From Gammaproteobacteria bacterium (lineage in GTDB: Bacteria; Pseudomonadota; Gammaproteobacteria; SKWO01), in the NCBI GenBank assembly GCA_007128895.1, contig SKWO01000016.1:1-51983 (forward strand): a stretch of 51,983 bases of DNA. Direction: 5' to 3'. A program made the translations under genes and the position numbers. The notes below the pieces were generated by a model that saw nothing but the letters and a program-made list of their open reading frames with translations, had not been told where the DNA came from and did not search any database. Below are positions 1 to 8,750 of the stretch, in pieces (within the stretch, counting starts at the first letter, position 1; every line of letters starts with the position of its first letter).

Positions 1-44
1 CCCATGGATCCTGATTGGCAATAAGAACCGACTTTGCACGGGAA

Positions 45-123
45 GGTAATCACCCCAAAACAGAAGTTGGCACTCGTGGCCTAGGCTCTACTTCTGAGCA
101 CTGCTAAAAATGGGGGGATTACC
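45..123. repeat. Imperfect inverted repeat (GGTAATCaCCCC ... GGgGGGATTACC) with an inner CAGAAGT/ACTTCTG pair
   Basis: Left arm 45-56, right arm 112-123, 11/12 complementary. Inner 7-bp inverted pair at about 61-67 and 90-96. Lies downstream of the nnrS stop. Confidence 0.5.
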
Positions 124-168
124 CAGCCGGGAAGGTTCATGTCTTCCGGCAGCGCAACAAAGCAGCCG

Positions 169-1356
169 TTAGCCGTCGCGCCCGTCGATGCGTGGGCGCC
201 AGAGGATCGGGGCGTAGACCAGCGAAAAGAGCAGAAAGGCGGTCGCCCAGAGCAGGCCGGAGAGCTGCATCCAGAGGAGGTAGTGCTCGGGCAGCAGCAG
301 CGGCCCCGCAACACGCAGCAGTACGGCCAGGTTGATCAGGGCGAAGGCCGCGACGGTGAGCCGTGCCGGCTCGATCAGGCGGCCGGTATGGCCCAGCGCG
401 ACGCGCGCCATCATCCCCAGCGTCAGTGCGCCGATGCCGCCGGCAGTCCAGGCGTGCAGCGCCGCCCCCGCCAGACCGGCGGCGTAGAGCGCGAGCCCGA
501 CGACGATCCAGCCGTAGCCGAGCCAGAGGATCCAGAGCATCGGCACCCGCCACAGGCCGAGACAACTCCAACCGGCGAGCCTGAGCGCGTGCAGCAACGC
601 TGCGGCACCGGCCGCCACGGTGGCCCACTGCCCGCCCCCCGGCCAGATGATGGCCACCAGCAGCGCCCACAGAGAGGCGTGCACACCCCACTCCAGCAGC
701 CGGAAGCGTCGTACGGTGCTCCCGGGCACGGCGCGCTCGATGAAGAACGGGATCACCCGCCCTCCCATCAGCGCCAGCAACACCAACATCAGTACGACCA
801 TTATCTGCAGACCACGCTCCGCAACCGCCGGGCCGCCCAGCAGCTCCAGATGGATCAGCCCGTTGGCCAGCGCCATCAGCAGCAGGATCGGGGTGAAGAG
901 GAGGTTGTGCCACTGTCTGGCCCGTGTCACCGGCACCGCCAGGGCGAGGGCCAGCAGCGGCAGAAAGGCGAGGTCGACCGCAGCGATCAGCGCGCCGGGC
1001 AGCGGCAGCCAAACAAGTAGCCGCGCCGCCACCCAGAGCAGCGCCAGTGCGGCCAGTGGGCTCCCTTGCAGGGTCTGGATGCCGGTCCAGTTGCGTGTTG
1101 CCGTCAATAGAAAGCCGGCGACGACCGCAACGGCAAAGCCGAAGAGCATCTCGTGGGCATGCCAGAGGGCGCCGTAATAGGGCGGCAGCGGCACGTGGGC
1201 GGAGAGCGTCAGCAGCCACAACGGCAGCGCCAGTGCGGCGAAGAGCCCGGCCAATAGAAAGAAGGGGCGAAAGCCGAGCGCGAGCAGGGCGAAGCCGTGC
1301 GGATCGGCGCCGCGTCTGTGCGGCTCTTGCAGAGGTATCGTGGCCATGATGGCCAT
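169..1356 (-). CDS. nnrS: NnrS family protein (polytopic membrane protein linked to NO/denitrification regulons)
   Basis: 395 aa, many TM segments, LALGFRPFFLLAGLFAALALPLWLL N-terminus and HAHEMLFGFAVAVVAGFLLTATRNWTG motif typical of NnrS. Confidence 0.9.
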   Translation of the reverse strand: MAIMATIPLQEPHRRGADPHGFALLALGFRPFFLLAGLFAALALPLWLLTLSAHVPLPPYYGALWHAHEMLFGFAVAVVAGFLLTATRNWTGIQTLQGSPLAALALLWVAARLLVWLPLPGALIAAVDLAFLPLLALALAVPVTRARQWHNLLFTPILLLMALANGLIHLELLGGPAVAERGLQIMVVLMLVLLALMGGRVIPFFIERAVPGSTVRRFRLLEWGVHASLWALLVAIIWPGGGQWATVAAGAAALLHALRLAGWSCLGLWRVPMLWILWLGYGWIVVGLALYAAGLAGAALHAWTAGGIGALTLGMMARVALGHTGRLIEPARLTVAAFALINLAVLLRVAGPLLLPEHYLLWMQLSGLLWATAFLLFSLVYAPILWRPRIDGRDG

Positions 1357-1380
1357 TACAGGGCAGAATGGCCCGCATGA

Positions 1381-1398
1381 CCTTGACGTGAGTCAAGG
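1381..1398. promoter_or_regulatory. FNR/DNR/NnrR-type palindrome CCTTGAC-GTGA-GTCAAGG
   Basis: Perfect 7-4-7 palindrome containing TTGAC-N4-GTCAA, in the nnrS/pirin divergent intergenic region. Confidence 0.6.
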
Positions 1399-1426
1399 GA
1401 ACCTGCCAGAACTCGCACCGTCATAG

Positions 1427-2194
1427 ATGGTTATGAAGACAGACAAGCAACACACAGCGATCCACCACCCTGCCGTGCCGATGCATGAAGGCGACGGGGT
1501 GACCGTCCGCCGTCTCTTTCCGGTCGCCGGGCTGCGCTACCACGACCCCTTTGTGCTGTGGGACGATTTCACCCTATCGCCTGACAGCGGCTTTCCCGAC
1601 CACCCCCACCGCGGCTTCGAGGCGATCACCTACCTCTTCAGCGGCGCCATCGAGCACCGCGACAACCTCGGCAACCACGCCACGGTCGAGGCCGGCGGCG
1701 CACAGCGCTTCACTGCCGGCAGCGGCCTGATCCACTCCGAGATGCCGGCGCGTGAGGGGGTCAGCCGCGGCATCCAGCTGTGGATCAATCTGCCTGCCGA
1801 CCACAAGGGGATGGCGCCGAGCTGGCAGCAGGCCGATGCCGCAGACCTGCCCTTTCGCATCAACGAGGTCGGGCGCATTACCACCATCGTCGGTGAGCGT
1901 TCACCGATCACGCTGCAGACCGCCGTCGGCTACCACGACCTCCACTTTCTGCACTCCGGGCGCATGGAGGTCACGCTACCCGATGGCCATCAGGCGATCG
2001 TCTACGTCGCACAGGGTGACGGAGCGGTCGATGGCCAGCCGGTCGGGCTCGGCGAGTCGACCCTCCTCTTCGCGCAGAAGCAGCGCCGGGCGACCAACGT
2101 CGAGATCAGCGGCAGCGCCGGCAGCCGCATCCTCTACTGCCACGGCAAGCCGCACCGTCAACCGGTGTGGCAACACGGCCCCTATGTTGACTGA
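1427..2194 (+). CDS. Pirin family protein (cupin, quercetinase-like)
   Basis: 255 aa with DPFVLWDDF, PDHPHRGFEAITYLFSGAIEHRDNLGN and TAGSGLIHSEMP pirin motifs. Confidence 0.9.
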   Translation: MVMKTDKQHTAIHHPAVPMHEGDGVTVRRLFPVAGLRYHDPFVLWDDFTLSPDSGFPDHPHRGFEAITYLFSGAIEHRDNLGNHATVEAGGAQRFTAGSGLIHSEMPAREGVSRGIQLWINLPADHKGMAPSWQQADAADLPFRINEVGRITTIVGERSPITLQTAVGYHDLHFLHSGRMEVTLPDGHQAIVYVAQGDGAVDGQPVGLGESTLLFAQKQRRATNVEISGSAGSRILYCHGKPHRQPVWQHGPYVD

Positions 2195-2203
2195 TCGGCA
2201 ATT

Positions 2204-3778
2204 CTAGCGCTTGTCGACGCGGTGCAGATCGAGCAGGAAGCTGGGCTGCAAACGGAAGTTGTCTACTCGGTTGGTCGTGACAGCATTCTGCTTCCAGCTG
2301 GCAATAAAGGCCCACGGCGCGTCCTCATGGACGATCATCTGCATCTCCCGATAGAGCGCGGCACGCTCCTCCTGGTCGGTACTGACCCGCGCCCGCTCGA
2401 GCAGGGCATCGACCTGCGGGTTGCTGTAGTAGCCGGAGTTGAAACCGTCGTGCTCCGGCCAGGCGTCGCTCCTGAGGGCCAGAAACGGTAGCGTGTCGGG
2501 GTCGTTGGTCATCCACGCCATCTGGGCCATGTCGGCCTTGCCCTCGAGCCCCGGATTGACCCGCCCGAGGTAGGTATTCCACTCGTAGGTCTCGATGCGT
2601 GCATCGATACCGACCGCCCGCAGATCGGCTTGGATCGCCGTGCCCATCGGAATCGGATCGAGCATGCCGGAGCCGCCTTCGGTGACGTAGAAGGTAACCT
2701 GCACCCCCTCCCCCAACCCCGCCTCGGCGAGCAGCTCACGGGCGCGCTCCGGGTCGTACGGGTACGGCGACAGCTCCGGGTTGTAGGCCCACTCGAAGGC
2801 CGCGGGCGTGGGACCGGCAGCGATGGTGGCCGTCCCCTGCAGCACGTCCTCGACCAGGGCCCGCTTGTCGATCGCGTAGTTGACCGCCTGACGTACGCGC
2901 CGGTCGACAAAGGGGCCTTCGCGGGTGTTCAGGATCAGAAACCAGAGGTGGGGGCCGGCCTGCTCGTGGACGACAAAGTCGGGGGCCTCCTGAAACAGGG
3001 CCAGATTGTCCGGCGGCACCTCGACCATCAGATCAAGGCCGCCTCCCAGCATCTCGGTGACCCGTGCATTGGCGTCGGTGATCGGACGGAAGACGACCCC
3101 GGCCAGCGCGGGCGCGCCGTCCCAGTAGGCGTCGTTGCGCTGCAAGGCGACCTGTCGATTGGTCTGCCAGCGGGCGAAGCGGTACGGCCCGGTACCGGAC
3201 GGATGGCGGGCGTAGTCGCGCCCGTGCTGCTGAACGGCGCTGGGCGAGACGATCAGGCCGGTCGGATAGGCCAGGTTGGAGAGCAGCGGTGCAAAGGGCT
3301 CATCCAGGCGAAAGCGCACCTGATGGCTATCGAGCGCCTCGACCTCGCGTATGGCGCTGAAGAAGAAGGCGAGCGGGAACGGTCCGGTATCGTGGTACGG
3401 GTGGTCGGGATCGAGCATGCGCTGGAAGTTGAAGACAACCGCCTCGGCATCAAACGGCGTACCGTCGTGAAACGCGACCCCCTCGCGCAGCTGAAAGGTA
3501 TAGGTCAGGCCGTCTTCACTGATGGTCCACGCCGTGGCCAGGGCCGGCTCGACCTCGAGCGAGCCGTCGGCATAGCGCACCAGCCCGTCGTAGAGGTTGA
3601 CCAGGATACGGAAATCATTCACCGCGGTGACCGTGTGCGGGTCCATCGAGCGCGGCTCGGCAATCTGGCCAACCACCAGGATATCGGCCGGTACCCGGGC
3701 TGCGACCGAGGGGGCCATCAAGGCGGTGGCCAGGGCTGCGGCAAGCAGCAGCAGGCGACAGGGACGTGGCAGGGACAT
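2204..3778 (-). CDS. ABC transporter substrate-binding protein, peptide/nickel (SBP_bac_5) type
   Basis: Signal peptide after MSLPRPCRLLLLAAALATALMA; ALATAWTISEDGLTYTFQLREGVAFHDGTPFDAEAVVFNFQRM family motif. Start placed at the internal Met at 3778. No permease or ATPase genes adjacent. Confidence 0.88.
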   Translation of the reverse strand: MSLPRPCRLLLLAAALATALMAPSVAARVPADILVVGQIAEPRSMDPHTVTAVNDFRILVNLYDGLVRYADGSLEVEPALATAWTISEDGLTYTFQLREGVAFHDGTPFDAEAVVFNFQRMLDPDHPYHDTGPFPLAFFFSAIREVEALDSHQVRFRLDEPFAPLLSNLAYPTGLIVSPSAVQQHGRDYARHPSGTGPYRFARWQTNRQVALQRNDAYWDGAPALAGVVFRPITDANARVTEMLGGGLDLMVEVPPDNLALFQEAPDFVVHEQAGPHLWFLILNTREGPFVDRRVRQAVNYAIDKRALVEDVLQGTATIAAGPTPAAFEWAYNPELSPYPYDPERARELLAEAGLGEGVQVTFYVTEGGSGMLDPIPMGTAIQADLRAVGIDARIETYEWNTYLGRVNPGLEGKADMAQMAWMTNDPDTLPFLALRSDAWPEHDGFNSGYYSNPQVDALLERARVSTDQEERAALYREMQMIVHEDAPWAFIASWKQNAVTTNRVDNFRLQPSFLLDLHRVDKR

Positions 3779-3837
3779 CGGGTGGCTCCTCTCGTGGCAA
3801 GGCTTCTTTTTCACCCTAACCAAGCCGCCAACCGGAT

Positions 3838-4299
3838 TCAACCCGTCCCTTCGACACGCAGCCGCACCCGTAGCTGGCGATGCACCTCAGGAGGCAGGCT
3901 ATCGGGCAGAAGCACCAAGGTGAGTCGGCGATCGCGATCACCGGCGAAATTGAGCAGCAGCAGCCCTGGGTGGAGGTAGTAGTCACGCTGCAGCGTGGCG
4001 TCGTGCTGGCTGCCATCGGCCAGGGTCAGCTGCCAGCGCCCCTCGCTGTCCCACAGCAGGCTCTCGATGCGCCGGGTCGCCAGCCAGCCCGGCGGTGTGA
4101 TCCAGCGCGCATGCAGCGACAGGCTGTAGCCCAGCGAGAGCAGGAGCAGCCCGGCCAGCGCCCCGGTGAACCCGGCGGACAGCCCGGTGGCGAAGAGGGC
4201 GAGCGCGGCGATCAGGTGGAGCAGAATCAACAGGCCACCGAGGCGGCGCGATGGCTGCGGTTCAAGCCACAGTGGCGCGGCGTATCGCGGCGATGACAT
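3838..4299 (-). CDS. ygfX: YgfX/CptA-like membrane protein
   Basis: MSSPRYAAPLWLEPQPSRRLGGLLILLHLIAALAL...; two TM segments, immediately downstream of and overlapping sdhE, as in YgfX loci. Confidence 0.65.
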   Translation of the reverse strand: MSSPRYAAPLWLEPQPSRRLGGLLILLHLIAALALFATGLSAGFTGALAGLLLLSLGYSLSLHARWITPPGWLATRRIESLLWDSEGRWQLTLADGSQHDATLQRDYYLHPGLLLLNFAGDRDRRLTLVLLPDSLPPEVHRQLRVRLRVEGTG

Positions 4300-4495
4300 C
4301 GATATACTCCGGCTCGGTCGGCGGCTCGGCCAGAACCAGCCAGCGGTAGAGCTGCCCATCCGGCTCATCCAGCAGGCGCCTGAAGGCGTGAGCGTATGGC
4401 CCCTCGGCGCCACCTTGGGCGAGGAACGGCTCCAGCAGCAGGTCGAGTTCGAGCATTCCACGACGGCACTGCCAGCGCAGACGCGGATCGCTCAC
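4262..4495 (-). CDS. sdhE: SdhE, FAD assembly factor for succinate dehydrogenase (DUF339)
   Basis: 77 aa from a GTG start: VSDPRLRWQCRRGMLELDLLLEPFL...YIDVIAAIRR, with the RxxRGMLELDxxL SdhE motif. GTG overlaps the sdhB TGA (GTGA). Confidence 0.9.
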   Translation of the reverse strand: MSDPRLRWQCRRGMLELDLLLEPFLAQGGAEGPYAHAFRRLLDEPDGQLYRWLVLAEPPTEPEYIDVIAAIRRATVA

Positions 4496-5184
4496 CCCAT
4501 CTCCCTGAGCATCATTTGGCGAATCAGGCCGATGGTGCGGGTCGGGTTGAGCCCCTTGGGACAGACCTCGACGCAGTTCATGATCGAGTGGCAGCGAAAG
4601 AGGCGAAAGGGTCCTTCGAGAAAGTCGAGCCGCGCCTCCCTGCCCTGGTCGCGGCTGTCGGCGAGAAAGCGCCACGCCTGCAGCAGTGCCGCCGGGCCGA
4701 GGAACTTGTCCGGGTTCCACCAGAACGACGGGCAGGCCGTGCTGCAACAGCCGCACAGGATGCACTCGTAGAGGCCATCGAGCCGCTGGCGTTCGGTCGG
4801 GCTCTGGCGCTGTTCGCTCTCAGGCAGAGGATCGTTGACCTGCAGATAGGGCTGGATGGCCCGGTACTGGCGAAAGAAGGGCTCCATGTCGACGATCAGG
4901 TCACGCACCACCGGCATGCCGGGCAAGGGGCGAATCTGGACCGGCTCCTTCAGCCCGTCGACCGGGGTGGTACAGGCCAGCACGTTGCGGCCGTTCACAT
5001 TCATCGCATCGGAACCGCAGACCCCCTCGCCGCAGGAGTGGCGAAAGGCCAGGGTCGGGTCGGTGTCGCGCAGGGCCAGCAGCGCCTCGCGCAGCATCAT
5101 GCCCGGACGCACGGCCAGCTCGAACGGCTGCATGGACGGCGCATCCCCCGACTCCGGCTGGTAGCGGTAGATCGAAAAGCGCAT
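4492..5184 (-). CDS. sdhB: Succinate dehydrogenase iron-sulfur subunit
   Basis: HSCGEGVCGSDAMNVNGRNVLAC and CILCGCCSTACPSFWWNPD cluster motifs. Start placed at MRFSIYRYQPESGD. Confidence 0.95.
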   Translation of the reverse strand: MRFSIYRYQPESGDAPSMQPFELAVRPGMMLREALLALRDTDPTLAFRHSCGEGVCGSDAMNVNGRNVLACTTPVDGLKEPVQIRPLPGMPVVRDLIVDMEPFFRQYRAIQPYLQVNDPLPESEQRQSPTERQRLDGLYECILCGCCSTACPSFWWNPDKFLGPAALLQAWRFLADSRDQGREARLDFLEGPFRLFRCHSIMNCVEVCPKGLNPTRTIGLIRQMMLREMG

Positions 5185-6944
5185 CAGTAGATCCGCTCCA
5201 CCGGTGGAATCGGTTCGGCCGTCAACGGGCGCAGCTTGACCGGCTTGTACTCGAGCCGGGCCGGTTGGTGAAAGTAGAGGGTGTGGCGCAGCCACTGGGC
5301 ATCGTCCCGCTCGGGATGGTCGACCCGAGAATGGGCACCACGGCTCTCGGTCCGCGCCAGTGCGCTGGCCACCGTGGCACAGGCCAGGGCGGCCAGATTC
5401 TGCGTTTCCAATGCCTCGATGCGTTCAATGTTGAAGATACGCGAGCGGTCGCTCAGTCGCAGCTTGAGGCTGCGTTGCGCCAGCGCCTGAACCTGCGCCA
5501 GCCCCTCCTGCAGCTTGGCCTCGGTTCGAAAGACACCGCAATACTGCTCCATGGTGGCCTGAATCGCCTTGCGTAGCTCGGCCGGCCGCTCACCGTCGTC
5601 GTCCTGCTCCAGTGCCTCCAGCCGCTGCAGGCTGCGCGCCACTGCCGCCTCCGGCAGCGGCCGGTGGTAGGGGGCCTCTTGCAGCCAGCGCTCAATGTCG
5701 TCGGCGGCGGCGCGACCAAAAACGATGATGTCGAGCAGGGAGTTGCCGCCGAGCCGGTTGGCACCATGCACCGAGACGCAGGCGCACTCACCGGCGGCCC
5801 ACAACCCCGGCACCGCCTCCTCTCCGCTGCCGGCGGGTACCACCACGCGGGCATCACGACTGGTTGGAATACCGCCCATCATGTAGTGGGCGGTCGGGTA
5901 GACCGGGATCGGCGACGCAGCCGGGTCGATGCCGAGAAAGGTCTGGCACATCTCGCGGATGCCCGGTAGCCGTTCGGCAATGGCGGCCTCTCCAAGGTGG
6001 CTGATATGCAGCTGCACGTGGTCGCGTTCGGTCCCGCAGCCGCGCCCTTCCTGCACCTCGGTATAGATCGCCCGGCTGACCACGTCGCGGCTGGCCAGAT
6101 CGTGCGCCTTGGGGGCGTAGCGCGACATGAAACGCTCGCCGTCACCATTGACCAGATAGCCACCCTCGCCGCGCACCGCCTCGCTGATCAGCATCCCCTT
6201 GCCGGCGATACCGGTGGGATGAAACTGGAAGAACTCCATGTCCTGCAACGGCAGGCCGGCGCGCAGCGCCATCGCCAGACCGTCGCCGGTATTGATTCTG
6301 GCATTGGTGTTGGTGCGATAGAGCTGCCCTGCCCCACCGGTTGCCAACAGCGTCGCGCGCGCCTCGATCACGACCACATCACCGGTGGCGATCTCCAGCG
6401 TGACCGCCCCCAGCACATGGCCCTCTTCATCCTGAATCAGGTCGAGGGCAAAGTACTCGTCGAAGAAGGTCGTGCGACAACGAATGTTCTGCTGATAGAG
6501 GGTGTGCAGGATGGCGTGGCCGGTGCGGTCGGCAGCGGCGCAGGTACGTGCTGCCTGGGCGCCGCCGAAGTGCTGGCTCTGGCCGCCGAAGGGGCGTTGA
6601 TAGATACGCCCGTCGTCGAGGCGTGAAAAGGGTACCCCGTAGTGCTCCAGCTCGATGACCCGCTCGGCGGCGGTACGACACATGTACTCGATGGCGTCCT
6701 GATCGCCCAGCCAGTCGCTGCCCTTGACCGTGTCGTAGAGGTGCCACTGCCAGTTGTCCGGTGTCACGTTGGCCAGCGCGGCATTGACCCCGCCCTGAGC
6801 GGCCACGGTGTGGGATCGGGTGGGAAAGACCTTGGAGACCACCGCCACCCGCGCCTCCTGGCTGGCCAGTTGCAGCGCGGCGCGCAGCCCGCCGCCACCG
6901 GCGCCAATGACCAGGACATCGAAGCGACGATGCACCACCGTCAT
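5184..6944 (-). CDS. sdhA: Succinate dehydrogenase flavoprotein subunit
   Basis: FDVLVIGAGGGGLRAALQLA FAD motif, SHTVAAQGGVNAAL, HPTGIAGKGMLISEAVRGEGGYLVN, GANRLGGNSLLDIIVFG. Confidence 0.96.
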   Translation of the reverse strand: MTVVHRRFDVLVIGAGGGGLRAALQLASQEARVAVVSKVFPTRSHTVAAQGGVNAALANVTPDNWQWHLYDTVKGSDWLGDQDAIEYMCRTAAERVIELEHYGVPFSRLDDGRIYQRPFGGQSQHFGGAQAARTCAAADRTGHAILHTLYQQNIRCRTTFFDEYFALDLIQDEEGHVLGAVTLEIATGDVVVIEARATLLATGGAGQLYRTNTNARINTGDGLAMALRAGLPLQDMEFFQFHPTGIAGKGMLISEAVRGEGGYLVNGDGERFMSRYAPKAHDLASRDVVSRAIYTEVQEGRGCGTERDHVQLHISHLGEAAIAERLPGIREMCQTFLGIDPAASPIPVYPTAHYMMGGIPTSRDARVVVPAGSGEEAVPGLWAAGECACVSVHGANRLGGNSLLDIIVFGRAAADDIERWLQEAPYHRPLPEAAVARSLQRLEALEQDDDGERPAELRKAIQATMEQYCGVFRTEAKLQEGLAQVQALAQRSLKLRLSDRSRIFNIERIEALETQNLAALACATVASALARTESRGAHSRVDHPERDDAQWLRHTLYFHQPARLEYKPVKLRPLTAEPIPPVERIY

Positions 6945-7282
6945 GCGTGCAGCCTCACCAGGATCAGCCCGCTCCAGGCTGCCAGCAGCAGTAGGCTGAG
7001 CAGGACAGCCCCGTGGACCAGCAGGCGCAGCGGGGCCGGGCGCACATAGTCGATGACGATATCGCGCAGGCCGATCCAGCCGTGCAGCAGCACGGCCGCC
7101 AGACCCAGCGCCGTGGCCACACTGACTGCCGGCTGGCCCAGCAGGGCGACCCAGTCGGCGTGGTCGCGGATCTCGGCACGCCACAACACCACGGCAGCCA
7201 GCAGCAGATAGACCAGCAGATAGAGCGCCGTCAGCCGCTGCCACAGCCAGCCACGCAGTCCAGCTAAATGGCGCCCACTCAT
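6941..7282 (-). CDS. sdhD: Succinate dehydrogenase membrane anchor subunit SdhD
   Basis: 113 aa, MSGRHLAGLRGWLWQRLTALYL..., HGWIGLRDIVIDYV heme-anchor motif; between sdhC and sdhA. Confidence 0.9.
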   Translation of the reverse strand: MSGRHLAGLRGWLWQRLTALYLLVYLLLAAVVLWRAEIRDHADWVALLGQPAVSVATALGLAAVLLHGWIGLRDIVIDYVRPAPLRLLVHGAVLLSLLLLAAWSGLILVRLHA

Positions 7283-7662
7283 GGCAACAGCCCCCACGCG
7301 GCGACGGCCGCCACGATCGCGCCGGCGATGAAGACCATCCCGGCGGTCAGGCGCGCCTGCTGGCGTTCGACGGCGATGTCCAGATCGAGCAGCAGGTAGC
7401 GCAGGCCGGCGAGGAGGTGGTGGGCCAGCAGCCAGAGCATGAGCCAGAGCAACAGCCGCACCGGCCAAGTGGCGAGCAGTCCCACGACCTGTTCGAATCC
7501 GGCCGGGTCGCGCAGGGAGCGGTCGAGCAGCCAGAGGGCCGGCCACAGCGCCACGACCAGCAGCGCACCGGCCAGCCGATGGCCGATCGAAAGCAGCGCC
7601 GGCAGCGGAAAGTGGATCCGCCACAGGTTGAGAAAGACCGGCTGGGCACGCGGTGGAGACAT
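7279..7662 (-). CDS. sdhC: Succinate dehydrogenase cytochrome b556 subunit SdhC
   Basis: MSPPRAQPVFLNLWRIHFPLPALLSIGHRLAGALL and HHLLAGLRYLLLDLD motifs. Confidence 0.92.
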   Translation of the reverse strand: MSPPRAQPVFLNLWRIHFPLPALLSIGHRLAGALLVVALWPALWLLDRSLRDPAGFEQVVGLLATWPVRLLLWLMLWLLAHHLLAGLRYLLLDLDIAVERQQARLTAGMVFIAGAIVAAVAAWGLLP

Positions 7663-7766
7663 GGTTCGGCCATTCTAGCCTATGCGGCCCATCGTGATGA
7701 AGCCTCAAATGGTTTATCATGGAGTATGCAGGGGGGCACGGTCATGCGATGGAAAGGCAGCCAATA

Positions 7767-8750
7767 ATGCTGGAAACCAAACAGATGGAAGCGTACGGCA
7801 CGGAGGCCGTGCTGGTAGCCCTGCCGAGGCAGCGGGTGGTCCACGTCACCGGCAGCGATGCGATGAGTTTTCTGCAGGGGCAACTGACCTGCGACCTGCG
7901 TGAACTCGACGGCGGTCACCACCGGCTCGGCACCTGGTGCACAGCCAAGGGCCGGGCGCTGGTACTGATGCGGCTGTGGCAACGGGCAGACGGGATCGCC
8001 TTCCACTTGCCCGAGGCGCTGGCCGAGCCGATCCTCAAGCGACTGCGCATGTATGTGCTGCGTGCCCAGGTCGTTCTTGAGCCGAGTGATGACGGGCTGC
8101 TGCAGGTGGCCGGCCCCCGTGCCGAGGCACATCTGGCGGCCGTGCTCGACACGGTCCTGCCCGACGCCCCTGACGGCTGTCTGCAGCACAACGGTATCAC
8201 GCTGATGCGTCTGCCCGACGCCGTACCGCGCTTTGAGCTGATCGCGGCACCCGATGTGCTGACCGCGCTCAAGGCCAAGCTGGTCGAGGCGGGCTGCTGT
8301 GAGGCGCCCGAAGCACTGGCCACCCTGCTCGATATCCGCGCCGGCCTGCCCAGTATCGATCCGGCCAACAGCGAGCGCTTCGTGCCACAGATGCTCAATC
8401 TCGATCGGCTCGCCGGCATCGGTTTTACCAAGGGCTGCTATACGGGCCAGGAGGTGGTCGCCCGCATGCAGTATCTCGGCAAACTCAAGCGACGCATGTA
8501 CCGCGCCGGCCTCGATGGCACCGCCCCGGTCGCCGGCAGCGAGCTGAGCAGCAGCGGCAGCACCAGCCTGCAGGGGGCCGGCCACGTTGTCACCGCCGTC
8601 GACCTGCCGGAAGGGGGCTGCGAGCTGCTCGTCGTCATCGATGACAGTGCTGTGGCACATGGGGAGATCGGCATCGAGGGAGGCGCCAGCCCGCTGCGTC
8701 TGCTCGAGCTGCCCTACCCACTGGCCGAGGAAGGAGGCGCCACATCATGA
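7767..8750 (+). CDS. ygfZ: Folate-binding protein YgfZ (Fe-S cluster assembly/repair)
   Basis: VTGSDAMSFLQGQLTCDLREL and the signature KGCYTGQEVVARMQYLGKLKRRMYR. The ORF is open from 7719; start placed at MLETKQ. Confidence 0.9.
   Translation: MLETKQMEAYGTEAVLVALPRQRVVHVTGSDAMSFLQGQLTCDLRELDGGHHRLGTWCTAKGRALVLMRLWQRADGIAFHLPEALAEPILKRLRMYVLRAQVVLEPSDDGLLQVAGPRAEAHLAAVLDTVLPDAPDGCLQHNGITLMRLPDAVPRFELIAAPDVLTALKAKLVEAGCCEAPEALATLLDIRAGLPSIDPANSERFVPQMLNLDRLAGIGFTKGCYTGQEVVARMQYLGKLKRRMYRAGLDGTAPVAGSELSSSGSTSLQGAGHVVTAVDLPEGGCELLVVIDDSAVAHGEIGIEGGASPLRLLELPYPLAEEGGATS

Noticed and set aside
137-1396. 419-aa minus-strand ORF
   Set aside because: Out-of-frame with NnrS, Arg/Ala-rich; the 169..1356 frame carries the NnrS motifs.
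7491-7516. tRNA T-loop-like string GTTCGAATCC
   Set aside because: Lies inside sdhC with no acceptor or anticodon arms around it.
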